Shown one piece after another: positions 1-9,572 of a stretch of 64,000 bases of DNA. Below the pieces are notes generated by a model that made no database searches, had not been told where the DNA came from, and saw only the letters and a list, made by a program, of their open reading frames with translations. The DNA comes from JACRDG01 sp963760985 (lineage in GTDB: Bacteria > Desulfobacterota > Desulfomonilia > Desulfomonilales > Desulfomonilaceae). The position numbers were made by a program, and so were the translations under genes. The stretch lies in contig CAVXFM010000012.1 in NCBI GenBank assembly GCA_963760985.1, forward strand, positions 1 to 64,000. The letters are read 5' to 3'. Numbering within the stretch: position 1 is the first letter of the stretch; the number at the start of each line of letters is the position of its first letter.

Positions 1-201
1 CCTTGCAGGCCCATTCGCAGCGTCGGCATCCGATGCACTCGGTCGTATCCACCAGCACCCCAATTGGTCAGGGTACCAAGGCAAGTTCTCCGCACCGGCA
101 AGTGCCGAACCGGGAAGACCCAATGCCGTTGCGATTCCGGAGCCTGCCACTATTTTCAAGAAGGTTCTTCTATCGAATCTATATCGACCCTCTCCTGTCA
201 T
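1..201 (-). CDS. hmcB: HmcB-type periplasmic ferredoxin subunit, N-terminal part
   Basis: The frame opens at an ATG at 201 and runs off the left edge, so only 67 codons are visible. The protein starts with a twin-arginine signal (RRTFLK, then a Gly/Ala-rich hydrophobic stretch). A ferredoxin-type motif CIGCRRCEWAC follows at about residues 54-64. A Tat-exported Fe-S protein just downstream of a 16-heme cytochrome and a 40-residue membrane peptide fits HmcB, the periplasmic iron-sulfur subunit of the Hmc complex, which is thought to pass electrons between periplasmic cytochromes and the membrane. The next gene (NrfD-like hmcC) would lie outside the window. The family assignment rests on the signal, the first cluster motif and the neighbours. 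Confidence 0.75.
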   Translation of the reverse strand, partial: MTGEGRYRFDRRTFLKIVAGSGIATALGLPGSALAGAENLPWYPDQLGCWWIRPSASDADAANGPAR

Positions 202-242
202 AAGGGGTACATAATGACCCTTGGGTGGTGGTTCCCTTCTTG

Positions 243-365
243 TCAGTCTTTGTCCTTGTAGGTGAGAAACCCCCAGAAAGAGATGAACACGAACAGGTAT
301 ACGATCACCACCAGGTATTCCATTCCCTTTGTAACGGTGTAGAATTCATGTAAAATGTGAGGCAT
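243..365 (-). CDS. hmcD: HmcD-like small membrane protein, 40 aa
   Basis: A 40-codon frame running from ATG at 365 to TGA at 243-245. The product begins MPHILHEFYTVTKGMEYL, has one membrane-spanning hydrophobic stretch (about residues 17-35) and ends in charged KDKD. HmcD of the Hmc complex is a similarly tiny single-span protein with the same kind of start (aromatic/His-rich, then TKGMEYL). It lies 36 bases after hmcA and 41 bases before hmcB on the same strand, so it is part of this operon. Its role in the complex is unknown. The call rests on size, motif and position. Confidence 0.7.
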   Translation of the reverse strand: MPHILHEFYTVTKGMEYLVVIVYLFVFISFWGFLTYKDKD

Positions 366-401
366 CGTCTTCTCCTTTCTCACCTGGGCTCAATCCGTCA
401 A

Positions 402-2179
402 CTACTTGTGCGCTGAAACCGGCGGGATCAAGCCTGCCGCCTGAACCCCTTGTTTTGCGGGATGACACTTGACGCACTCAAGCGAGGTCGGTTTCTGGTG
501 CATGGCCTGGTGACATCCCATACACTGGCGATGATACGCGGCCAACACTAAGGGCTTGCCAAGAGCGGTCGCATCGAAAGACCGACTGTGGCAGGTGCTG
601 CACTTCGGCGCCTGAACTGCTGCCTGCTGGAGATCGCTCCTGTGATGGCAGCCCGAGCACAGCGCGTGGTCCTTGGTTGCATGGAATCGTCTGGCAAGAG
701 AGCTGCCATTGGAAATGGCAACCAGTTTGTTGACGATCTTCATATGCGGCATGCCGGCCGGTTTGAATTCCTTCTCAAGCCCTTTGATCAGGAGTGTCTC
801 AGGAACTTTTTGTGCGTCGCGATACAAAGGAATGGGAGGTAGCTCCACCACTTTCCCTCCTGTAGTCCCTGTATGACACACCGGGCAGGAGGTCTTTGGC
901 GTTGCGACCTGTTTCCACTGATGACATCCCGCGCATTTCTTGTCTTCCTTTGCGGAATCGTGACATCCCACGCAGGACTGCTGTGCAGTGGCCCGGTGAA
1001 AAGCTTGCTCATAACTGATATTGCCACCTTTGGTTGCCGCTCCTGCGGCAGTGTGGCAATTCTCACACTTTTCGAGAGAGTGATGATGGCAGGTGCTGCA
1101 GAATTGCGCTTGGTGCTCGTGCGCTTTGTGATTGAAAGGAACCACCTTCATCCTCACCCCGGAAGGATTGGTCAGCGCTACCGGCCTAACTCCCGGGACT
1201 GAGACATCCGGCACGTATTTCAGAGCGAGGTCCATCACGTCCTTTTGCCCGCGGACCAATCGAGGAATCTTCATGATTTCCTCAGGGGTGAGTTCCTTGT
1301 GCACCGCGTGACAGCCCGCGCATTCCACCGGTCCGAACTGCTTCTTTTCCGCCGCGAAGAGCGTTGCCCTGCCGCTGCGAAGAGCTTGCTTCTTTATCTT
1401 TTCCGAGAGTTTCATATGGCACCCAAGGCACGCGGCATGGGCCACATGCTCCAGGGACCGGGCATTCTTGTCGTCTTTCGCTTTGTGACAGGCCCCGCAC
1501 GAGTTCTCGGTGTCCTTCTTGTAGATCAATTTCTGGGCAGCCGCGTCGTAGGTATGATGGCAAACTTCGCATTTCTTATCAGTGGCCTGGCCGATCAGTT
1601 GCACTTGTGGGCGACGTTGACGTGGTCGGATGCATCCCACTTCTGGCCGGCCTGCACATGCTTGGAGTGGCGAAGATAGTTGAATACGGGCTGCCAGGCC
1701 CATTTCACCTGCCGAGCCTCGGGCTTTCTCACATGGCATTTTCCGCACATGCCAATATCCGGACCGGTCTTTTTCCCTTCACTGGCCATCTTGCGATGAC
1801 AGCTCACGCACGCGTTGTGGTACGCGAACATGATGCTGTTCCTGTTTGTCGCGTCAAAAGATGTCTTGGGAAACTTGAAGACCTTTACTTCCGGGTCTCT
1901 CAAGCTTGTGTCCTTGTCCTTGAGCACGTGGCAGACTGCGCAATCCTCGCGGCTGGCCGATTTCAGCGCAGTCGTATGTCGGTCATGCTCGAAAAGTACC
2001 GCAGGACGGTCCAGCTTGGACGCGGATCCCTGATGCGCCAATATCAACGGCAGGCTTCCGGTCTCGGACTCACTCGCATTTCCGGCAGTTTCCGCGAGGA
2101 GCCTTGCCATTCCGCCGTGTAACAAAACGAGACTCAGGCCTATGAGAGTCGTGAGCGTTATTCTGTGTATCCAACGCAT
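402..2179 (-). CDS. hmcA: HmcA-like 16-heme high-molecular-weight cytochrome c (one frame break)
   Basis: Periplasmic multiheme electron carrier. The start at 2179 gives a Sec signal peptide (hydrophobic segment about residues 9-25). Three CxxCH motifs lie in the first frame (CAVCH, CVSCH, CGKCH). The frame breaks near 1600, after HVNVAHK, and resumes with VQLIGQATDKKCEVCHH. Thirteen more CxxCH motifs follow, for a total of 16, which is the heme number of HmcA, and the total length of about 590 codons is close to HmcA's usual size. HmcA takes electrons from periplasmic hydrogenases and small cytochromes c3 and passes them to its membrane partners. The gene follows the HdrD-like subunit by 44 bases and precedes hmcD. 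With 13 hemes after the break and no other lesion, an assembly indel is more likely than real inactivation. Confidence 0.85.
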
Positions 2180-2223
2180 GAGTCCGCTCCTCCGTCATTT
2201 CATCAGTCAGGGCGAGACCGGTG

Positions 2224-3569
2224 CTACTCGGCCCTCAGTTCATCGGGAATTTCCATGACCTGCATGGAATTTCGCTGAAGAATTTCACATGCATGCCCAG
2301 TTGTACCCGCCAATGATGTCTTCGATGCCGCTGTGACAGTTGTGGCAAGGAGTAATCACGATATGGGCCTTGGTGGCAGCAAGTTGTTCGGCTTTCACGC
2401 TGGTCCCCTTTCACCCGAGAAGTCTTCCAGGGCGGCCCGCAGTTGATGGTTCCTCCGCCCGCACCGCAGCAGTAATTGTGCTCATAGGCCGGTTCCGGCT
2501 GCCCTGAAATCCGAGCACGTGGCGCGAATGATCTCGCTTAGCTTTTGGCCCAGCCCTCTTCCTCGGATAATGTTGCAGGGTTCTTGAACGGTCACAGGCT
2601 CGTCGAATTTTCGCGTTATCTTGATGCGTCCTGAAAAGATGAGGTCGTGATAGAATTCCACCGCATGAATGAGCGGAACGGGCGGCTCACGCCAGCCGAG
2701 CCATTTGGGCCCGTCATACACGGCTCCTCTAAACGCATGGCCGCATTCGCCCATGACAATTCTCTTGACCTTCAGTGTCAAGGCCGCCTCGTGGTGAGCC
2801 CGTTCCACCCGGCCCATGGTCTCGAAGTCTCCCGAATACATGGCCATGTTGCTGTTATCCCAGCCATCGAAGGAGGGCATGGTCCAGTCCACCTTGGCCA
2901 CTGCCATGATCTGGGCAATATTGCCGATCAACTGGGCCAATATCTTGGGCTCCGGAGCGATGACCGAGTACATGACGTCAGCTCCGTACTTGTCCAAAGG
3001 TATCCTTGCAGTGGTTACCTCTGACCTGGCTTCTTCTTCCTGCCACTGGAGCGTGTCGATCCACTCGTCCTGTTTCACCCACATCTGATTGAGCGTCACC
3101 GCGTGACTATTGACCGTGTCCTGCAAGAATTGCGGCACTACTCCCAGTTCATGGCATATCCGCCGGACCGTCAAAAGCAGGTACGCGATATCAATGCCAA
3201 AGGGGCAATACATGCTGCATCTTCGGCATACGTTGCATTCCGTCTGCGCGATACGTGACACTCCTTGATAAGATCTCCGTCGACGTTTCCCTTTCTCTTC
3301 ACGATCTCCCAAAGGGTCTGTTTCACCTTGCCCACTGGCGAGAATCTGGGGTCACGGTCGTTCGACAGGAACCAGTGGCACGCATCCGAACAGAGTCCGC
3401 AATGCACACAGGTGTTCATGTATACTTTGAACCTGGCCGCGGTTTCCCGGTCCAGCACTCGGTTTATGACCTCTGATATCTGCTCCCGCGTGAGATTCTT
3501 GGCAGTCCCATCCACGCCAGGATCGGAAACCTGAGGAAGCGTGGGAAACATCGTTGCAGGTAAGCCCAT
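2224..3569 (-). CDS. tmcB: HdrD-like cytoplasmic Fe-S subunit, TmcB/HmcF type (several frame breaks)
   Basis: Related to the HdrD subunit of heterodisulfide reductase. The N-terminal part carries two [4Fe-4S] motifs, CVHCGLCSDACHW (about residues 54-66) and, after a frame break near 3255, CNVCRRCSMYC. The C-terminal part has two cysteine-rich CCG-type regions: a first one ending in VQEPCN and, in shifted frames, YCCGAGGG and TPCHNCHSG. To reach a natural end (MQVMEIPDELRAE, TAG at 2224-2226) the frame must shift again near 2493, 2420 and 2290. TmcB/HmcF subunits sit on the cytoplasmic side of Tmc and Hmc complexes, next to the NarI-like cytochrome b subunit, and are thought to link the periplasmic cytochrome pool to cytoplasmic thiol or sulfite chemistry. 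TmcB and HmcF cannot be told apart from sequence alone. Confidence 0.75.
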
Positions 3570-3598
3570 AATCTGCCCTCCATCCTGATTCGTACGCC

Positions 3599-3795
3599 AG
3601 GAGCCTGTTGCATAACCTGATGCACGGTGACAATCGTGCTACTTCGGCAGAGACACTGCGATCTCGGCTTCGCAGGGAGGCTCCTATGAGTCTGACTTAC
3701 TAAGCTTCTCCTGGGTAGCTGGTGCCGAAAGTCATCGGAACTGACCTCATCGTGCCACGTAGCCGGGAAAGCATTGCGTTACGCAGCAGCCTCCT
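3599..3795. repeat. MITE-like repeat, copy 1 (197 bp)
   Basis: It begins AGGAGCCTGTTGCATAAC and ends with the near inverted complement GTTACGCAGCAGCCTCCT, giving 18-base terminal inverted repeats with three mismatches. The right half includes GGGAAAGCATTGCGTTACG, shared with the copies at 8574, 40662 and 46481. It lies between tmcB and tmcC and supplies the stop codon of tmcC. No reading frame of its own is evident. Confidence 0.7.
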
Positions 3796-4441
3796 ACCAG
3801 TCCTTGGCATGACGGACTGCGCCGAATTCCGATCCCATGTACGTTCTGGTTAACGGGAAAAACAGCATATGGCTCAATCGGGTAAAAGGAATGGCCATAA
3901 GCATCACTGCTCCTGAAATCATGTGGATCACCACCATGGTGTCATAATCAAACCACTGATGATGGGCTATGAAGCCTGTCACGAACGGGGCCGCGACGAT
4001 CGCCAGCAAAAGATAGTCAGAGGCTGAAGTGACATACCTTACTTCAGGGAGCATCCAGCGCCGTACCAGGAAGAAAATGACCGCCAGCATGACGAGAATC
4101 GTCAATGCGTCCCCTGTCCCGGTGGATACGGTCGGCCACTTCAGCCCCCACGCAAGTGCGAACATGGCCACATGAGCGGTGAGAAAGATGGGCAGAAGCA
4201 CAAGACACAGGTGAAACGCAAAGGTCACGATCGTGGTCTCGTACCGCATCCGCATGTTCCTAGAAGCGAAAGGCACCACCCAGTGGAACAAAGAGCGAAG
4301 TCCGGCTTCCAAATTCATGTACGGGTAGATGACCTTGTCTTTCTTGGCCAATTGGAGCATGCTCACGAACTGGTAAATCATGCCGCCTAAGAACGTGATG
4401 AATGCAATCCACACCAACGGTCCGCTGGCAAAGCTGTACAT
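3794..4441 (-). CDS. tmcC: NarI-like cytochrome b membrane subunit, TmcC/HmcE type
   Basis: A 215-residue integral membrane protein. It starts with MYSFASGPLVWIAFITFLGG and has about five hydrophobic segments with histidines placed as in nitrate reductase gamma (NarI) cytochrome b subunits, for example FAFHLCLVLLPIFLTAHV and TGFIAHHQWF. It would pass electrons across the membrane between the periplasmic cytochrome and the HdrD-like subunit. In the sequence as given, its frame is fused to the end of the upstream WD40-like gene, because a frame break there removes that gene's stop. The ATG at 4441 follows the true tmcD stop (4461-4463) by 19 bases and is the natural start. The stop lies inside the terminal repeat of a MITE-like element. 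Confidence 0.8.
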   Translation of the reverse strand: MYSFASGPLVWIAFITFLGGMIYQFVSMLQLAKKDKVIYPYMNLEAGLRSLFHWVVPFASRNMRMRYETTIVTFAFHLCLVLLPIFLTAHVAMFALAWGLKWPTVSTGTGDALTILVMLAVIFFLVRRWMLPEVRYVTSASDYLLLAIVAAPFVTGFIAHHQWFDYDTMVVIHMISGAVMLMAIPFTRLSHMLFFPLTRTYMGSEFGAVRHAKDW

Positions 4442-4460
4442 TGGTGATCTCCTCGTTAAG

Positions 4461-5743
4461 CTATCGAAGCAGTGTTTCGATCGGAAGGACCTTTCGGAAG
4501 AGCTTCCCGAATTCCATGTCCTTGATGAGAAGCCTTGTCCCGTCAGGACTGAACATCGGGTCCCACAAGTTGGCGCTCCCGAGCGAAACCACCCGTCCGT
4601 TGACGACCAGAAGAATTTTTCCCCTTGGGCCGCTCTTGTTACCACGTGCTTGCCATCGGGGCTGAAAACTGGATCCCAGACCATGTCATAGGTGCTGCCC
4701 CAGGGGATGCCGTCCACTGCAATAGTCCAGCGATTGCCTTCCTTCACCACTGCAGCGACGCGCCGTCCGTCCGGGCTAAAGATGGGTGGCAGCACCGCGT
4801 CTCCAAACGTGGTCTTCCAGACATCGCCGTCTACCGCGATCGTCCAGCGGCCGAAGCTCGGAGCGACCACTGCTGCCAATCTCTTGCCATCAGGGCCGAA
4901 CCGCTGATGCCACACCTGCGCAAAAGAGTTGTTCCAGAGAGGCTTTCCATCGATACACAGCTTCCAACCTTCCGGGGTGAGCACGGGCGCAATCACCTCG
5001 TGGCTTCCTGGAACAAATCGAGGCTCCCAGACCGCCCTGAAGACTTGAGGCCATGGTTGACCGTTACACACGATGGTCTGACGATCTCGATCAAGGCGCA
5101 CTTCAGCTGCAACCATCGAGGCGTCGTCGCTGAAAGCGCAATTCCATACGTTAAGGAAGTGAGTGTCCCAAGTCTGCCCATTGACCGCCAGGCTCCAGAG
5201 TCCCTTGTCAAAGGTGAAGATGTCGCCTTCTGTCATCGGCTCCATCTGCACGTTTCCCGCGGTGCTCAGTCCGTCAGGACTGATTTCGCAGCTTCTCATC
5301 TGAATGAATCGGGATTCCCATGACTGGCCGTTAAGCGTGACGCCGTACCCGTCGGACGTTCTCGTGTTAGCCGCTACGCCCTTGCCGTCTGGGCTGAACC
5401 GGAGGTTCCACACATAGTCGAAGGCTTCCTCCCATGGCTCGTCCTCCTGCACCACGGTCCATTCGTCATCGTTCATTCCGATGCAAGCCAGACGACCGTC
5501 AGGGCCGAATTGCAAAGACCATGCTTTCTCAAAGGTATGAGTCCACGGGCCTCCATTGACGCATATGGTGAAGGTGTCGTCTTCTGCCTTCACTATTCCG
5601 GCGACCCTCTCCCCGTCCTGGCTGACCACCAGTTCCTGAACCTCTGCAAACTGCTCCTGCCATTGGACCAGGTCGGTGATGACCCTTGACGTGATGTCCC
5701 AGTCCAGCGCGCCGTTCAGCCTCTGTTGTGCCGGTTGTTCCAT
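4461..5743 (-). CDS. tmcD: TmcD-like WD40/beta-propeller protein (one frame break)
   Basis: About 427 residues made of at least eight tandem repeats of roughly 45 residues of the type FSPDGK..AA....GRWTIAVDG..W, for example FSPDGRRVAAVVKEGNRW. This is a tryptophan-rich beta-propeller like TmcD of the Tmc complex. There is no signal peptide, so it is probably cytoplasmic. The frame breaks near 4616 in a GGGGAAAAA run. In the other frame the repeat continues (KILLVVNGR, then MFSPDGTRLLIKDMEF) and stops at 4461, giving a proper end before tmcC. It is the first gene of the operon, preceded by about 390 bases of non-coding DNA. Propeller proteins of this kind are structural or assembly subunits with no known catalysis. 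Confidence 0.75.
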
Positions 5744-6137
5744 AAGCCCCTCCGTTGGAGCGGAGATGTTTCGGACCAGTTCGTTTCCGAGGTCTGGTCA
5801 CAGATGAAGCGCGATCGTTCGTAATCCGAACCGATCGTTCCTGTGAGCCTCCAGTAAGGTACCGTGCCGGAGGAAGTCCTCGCCATCCGGGGACGACGCA
5901 GGGCTGTCGCATCTTTTCTCATACCGATGCGCGATCACGTAAGTGACTTTGGTCTGCTGGCGGCATGCCTCTGAAGCGCAGTCAGGCCGGGCCGTTCGTA
6001 GCGAAAGAGGTTTGCCGCCAGTGTCGTATGCCTGAAAACGCATTCCCATGAAAGTCCCCTTCGATGTCAGACTTTCATCGTTCGTTGTGGCGGTGACCGC
6101 CATGGGGGTTGGTATCAGAAGGCCTCCGGCCTCCGAT
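5744..6137. other. Intergenic region upstream of tmcD
   Basis: 394 bases between the tmcD start and the stop of the CxxCH sensor kinase. It holds a family-B hairpin repeat (5923-6046) and presumably the tmc/hmc promoter. No convincing -35/-10 pair, sigma-54 site or gene could be identified. Confidence 0.4.
5923..6046. repeat. Family-B intergenic repeat, copy 1
   Basis: About 124 bases closely similar to 25252-25378 (shared blocks include GCAGTCAGGCCGGGCCGTTC and AGAGGTTTGCCGCCAGTGT). The core has inverted ends, GGCGGCATGCCTCT against AGAGGTTTGCCGCC. A shorter relative with a perfect 13-base stem lies at 15816-15875. Confidence 0.65.
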
Positions 6138-8552
6138 CTACGTAACTCGTGTAACTGCCGCATTGGCGTCAGCCTTGGATTCGGGTGGGATGGTGCCTTC
6201 TTGACCATTCCCCTTTGTCTCCTCCTGCTGACCGAGGGATTTATGAGCGTGATTTTGGATGTCCCGCTCCTCCTCTCTCGAAGGCAGCACGATGGTGAAG
6301 GTCGATCCCATTCCCTCCTGGCTGTCAAAAGAGATTTTCCCGTCGTGTTCCATGACGATCTTGCTGGTCACCATGAGCCCCAATCCGGTGCCGCGGCTCC
6401 CTTTGGTCGAGTAGAAGCTTGCAAAGATTTTCCGCTTGGTTTCTTCGCTCATGCCTCCGCCATTGTCGGAAACCTGAAACATCAGACTTCCGTCCTGATT
6501 CTGCCTGGTTTTCACGATGACACGGTGTGCCTCTTGTTTGGTGTCGAGTTCACATGCGTCCATTGCATTGGCTACCAGGTTGGAAAGGCACGTGTGAATG
6601 CCGCGCTGATCGAGGAGTGTCTTGGACATGCGGCCTGCCTGGGGATCGAAGTCTCTCTCGATGACGATGGATTTCTCGCGGGCTTTGATATCGAAGAGTG
6701 CGCAGACATCTTCTGCAAGAAGGTTCGGGTCGGTCTCTTCATATTCGGGCGCTCTCTCTTTCGAGTAACTGAGCAGATCCTTCACCAGAATCGATACGCG
6801 TCCGATGTTGTTCTGAATCATCTTCCAGCCGCGGTGCAAAAGCGCAGTGTCATCGTCTTCCAGCGCGGTATCGACCACAAAGACCCCGCCTTCGAGGCCT
6901 GTGAGAATATTCTTGATCCCATGTGCCAGTCCCACGACCGTCTGGCCGACCACCGCCAAGCGATCCGATGCTTGCTTTTCTCGTTCCAACTGCTTGAAGG
7001 TGCGCAGGTCCTGGAAAAAGCCAACCGCTCCGGCAATCTTCTCTTTGTCAAAGAGAAGGAATCCTGAGAAACGCACCGGTATCGACTCTCCGTTACTCGC
7101 AGTGACTATCATCTCTTGGGCTATGAGTCGCGGCTCGTCGATCTTCTTGCCCGAGTGACACGCGAGAATCCTCTCCACGAATTGTCTCGGGAAGTATTTC
7201 TCCAACTCAGAGTCGCCCACCACCGCTTTCGATTGGTACCCGAAAAGACTTTCCGCTGCACGGTTGTAAATGGTTATCCTTCCCTGCTCGTCTGTGGCGA
7301 TGATTCCATGAATGGAGTTTTCTATCAGGTTGGTCTGAAACTCCTTTGATGCCTGCAAGGCCCCCTCGAGTCTCACGCGGTCTCCGATGTCCACTGCCAT
7401 GATCATTGCGTAAAGCACTCGATTGTTGTTATCCACAATGGGGGACACATAACTTGCATAATTGGCATCTTCCCCGGCGCCGGTTACCCCGCAATGTTCC
7501 CTTGCATAGGTTTTGCCGTTCGCGAATGTTTTGTCTGCATGACATTCTACGCATTTCGTAGAACTCTTCTTAAAGACCTGATAGCAATGCATACCTGTGC
7601 TGCCTTTGAACACGTCCTTCATGAACGAATTCTGACGCACGATTTCGAAATTCTTGTTTATCACACAAATGAAGCAAGGGACCTGTTCAAACAGGCTCTT
7701 GTATTCTTCGCGGCTGCGAGTCAGCTCCTGGGTGCGCCTCCTTATTTGATCCCGCATCATGTTGAACGCCCACGCGCACTCACTAATCTGATCTTCGGTA
7801 TCAACGGCAAGCTTATTGCCGAAATCGCCGAGCGTGATCTTCATGGCAGCATCTCGCAGCCGGGTCACCGGCCTGCACACGCGAAAAGTAACGTACACCC
7901 CTATGGTGGCCAGCACCGCGACAAAAGTCCCAAAGCCGAGAAGAAACAATGTTGAGCACGAGGGAACGCCTGTGGGAATCGAATCCCTTGAGAGACATTC
8001 CCATGTCTATCACTCCCAACACCTTCTGTGCCTCGGGATGCACATGACACGCGGCTTTGAAACAGCTTGGATTATTGTAAATAGGGGTTATCATCCCGAG
8101 TACCTGTCCTGTCCGTGATAGTAAATACGGCTTCTCTTGTCCGTGACTACTTCTCTGAACGGTTTGTCCGCGGAGTGACATGCAAAGCAGGCCTCACCGG
8201 TTTTGTCCGCGCGGGTTCCGACCTCTGCAGGCAGGTTGGAGAACCTGATGACTCCCTCATGGTCATAGATGCGGATATCCGAGATATCACCTTGCTTGCC
8301 CATGTCGCTAATGATGCTCCGGGTCGCCTGACTATCATCCTGGAGCATGCTGTGGTTCGTGGCATTCCGGATGGCAACACTGAAACGGTCTGCTTCACGG
8401 ATCACCCGCTTGAAATAGAAATCCTCTTGAATCTGCAGGACCAGATAGATGAAAACCGCGTACGACACCAAGAGTATCACCCCCACGCTGAGGGCGATTC
8501 TGAAACCCAGACTCTTCACCAGGGGTGTCCCATGTTCTTTAAGCCTCGCCAC
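6138..8552 (-). CDS. Sensor histidine kinase with c-type heme-like sensor motifs (two frame breaks)
   Basis: Membrane sensor of about 800 residues assembled over three frames, with breaks near 8105 and 7955. It starts at 8552 (MARLKEHG), followed by a transmembrane helix and a periplasmic domain with CFACH and CFKAACH, i.e. CxxCH and CxxxxCH heme-attachment-like motifs. A second transmembrane segment, a HAMP domain (VCRPVTRLRDAAMK), a PAS domain that also contains CVECH, and a second PAS domain follow. The kinase core has the H-box GLAHGIKNILTG and ATPase boxes NLVANAMDAC, DNGGGMS and GTGLGL. Sensors with periplasmic CxxCH domains are thought to read redox state. Lying just upstream of the tmc/hmc operon and beside a receiver gene, it is a reasonable candidate to control that operon. 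Heme binding is inferred. Confidence 0.8.
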
Positions 8553-8573
8553 TTTGGACCCCCGTTTCTCGCT

Positions 8574-8770
8574 AGGAGCCTGTCCCGAAACCTCCTACAT
8601 GTGAGAATCGTGTTACGTGACGGTTCTTTCACACATCTCGCGTCCGTACAGAGGCCCCTAGAAATATGAATTGCTGAGCCTGTTTCCTGGCAGCCTCTGT
8701 GAGAGGTGGAACTACCCGGAGGCATGGTGCCACGTTGTCGGCAAAGCATGGTGTTTCGCAACAGCCTCCG
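8574..8770. repeat. MITE-like repeat, copy 2 (197 bp)
   Basis: Starts AGGAGCCTGTCCCGAAAC and ends GTTTCGCAACAGCCTCCG, so the termini are again imperfect inverted repeats. It is the same length as copy 1. It lies between the sensor kinase and the receiver gene. Confidence 0.6.
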
Positions 8771-8806
8771 CGCACACCGTCTTCAGCCGCGACGAAGGTA
8801 CGGAGA

Positions 8807-9202
8807 CTATTCGCCAAGCACTTCTCTTACCGCCTTGAGAAACTGTTCTTTGTCTATGGGTTTCTCGATGTATCCTTCCGGACTCGGCAGAGACCGCTCA
8901 TGGATAAACTCCTTGAAGCCCTTGAAATCATAGCGATCCACCGCCTCAATGCCTGTTACCATGATCACAGGGACGTTCTGGAGTTGTGCGTCCTTTCTCA
9001 TTTCTCGGTACATTCTGATACCCGTCTTTTCGGGCATGAGAAGATCGAGACACACGAGATCCGGCCTTTCGTCCAAGACCTTCTTCATTCCCTCGACACC
9101 ATCGCAGGCCTCACAGACTTCGTAGCCGTTCTTTCTGAGCAATGTGCCGACAAAAAGCAGGACATCCGGCTCATCGTCAATGATGAGAATTTTCTTGGAC
9201 AT
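8807..9202 (-). CDS. Single-domain response regulator
   Basis: A stand-alone receiver domain of 131 residues starting MSKKILIIDDEPDVLLF. The acidic pair (DD at 9-10), the phospho-acceptor aspartate in LVCLDLLMPEKTG (about residue 54), the switch Thr in MVTGIE and the conserved Lys in YIEKPID are all present. There is no output domain, so it should work as a phosphate relay or by binding a partner protein. The start at 9202 is preceded by a GGAGG-like site and is better than the upstream ATG at 9322. It lies between the CxxCH kinase and a sigma-54 activator on the same strand, as Rrf-type regulators do next to hmc operons, although Rrf orthology is not shown. Confidence 0.85.
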   Translation of the reverse strand: MSKKILIIDDEPDVLLFVGTLLRKNGYEVCEACDGVEGMKKVLDERPDLVCLDLLMPEKTGIRMYREMRKDAQLQNVPVIMVTGIEAVDRYDFKGFKEFIHERSLPSPEGYIEKPIDKEQFLKAVREVLGE

Positions 9203-9572
9203 GATCGGTCCCTCCTTCCGTACATTGACTCCGGGTCTTTTCGAGCGATCGAGGGCACGGACCAAGCCTTGGACCGCTTCCTCGGCATTCAGCTCGTTGC
9301 TTGCCCTGTGAGTTGCAAGCAATGTGCCAACACCGGTTGGCGCGGGAAAGATCCAGGCAAATCAGCTTAACATACTGCGAAAACACGGGATATTACGAAG
9401 AGGCCTTTCCGCGCAGCAAAGTCCTTACGACATACACAGGGGAGTGCTCCTTGCCGGAGCTGATTCAAGATGTTTCACGAATGAGACATGATAAATTGAT
9501 GAGTAGGTAGGTTGTTGGAATGTGGTCTTTTATGGACGTTGCATCAATGAGACGTTGTTTCACGTCGCGAAC
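9203..9572. other. Intergenic region, no gene seen
   Basis: 370 bases between the receiver gene and the end of the sigma-54 activator gene. All frames are short and unconvincing. It probably contains the receiver gene's promoter. Confidence 0.4.

Noticed and set aside
3794..5743. A natural WD40-NarI fusion protein of 649 residues
   Set aside because: The region between the propeller and the membrane part is nonsense in this frame but gives good propeller sequence and a stop in the other frame, so two genes with an indel are the better reading.
6048..7067. 339-codon plus-strand frame
   Set aside because: Lies wholly opposite the conserved kinase core of the CxxCH sensor and has no recognisable motif.
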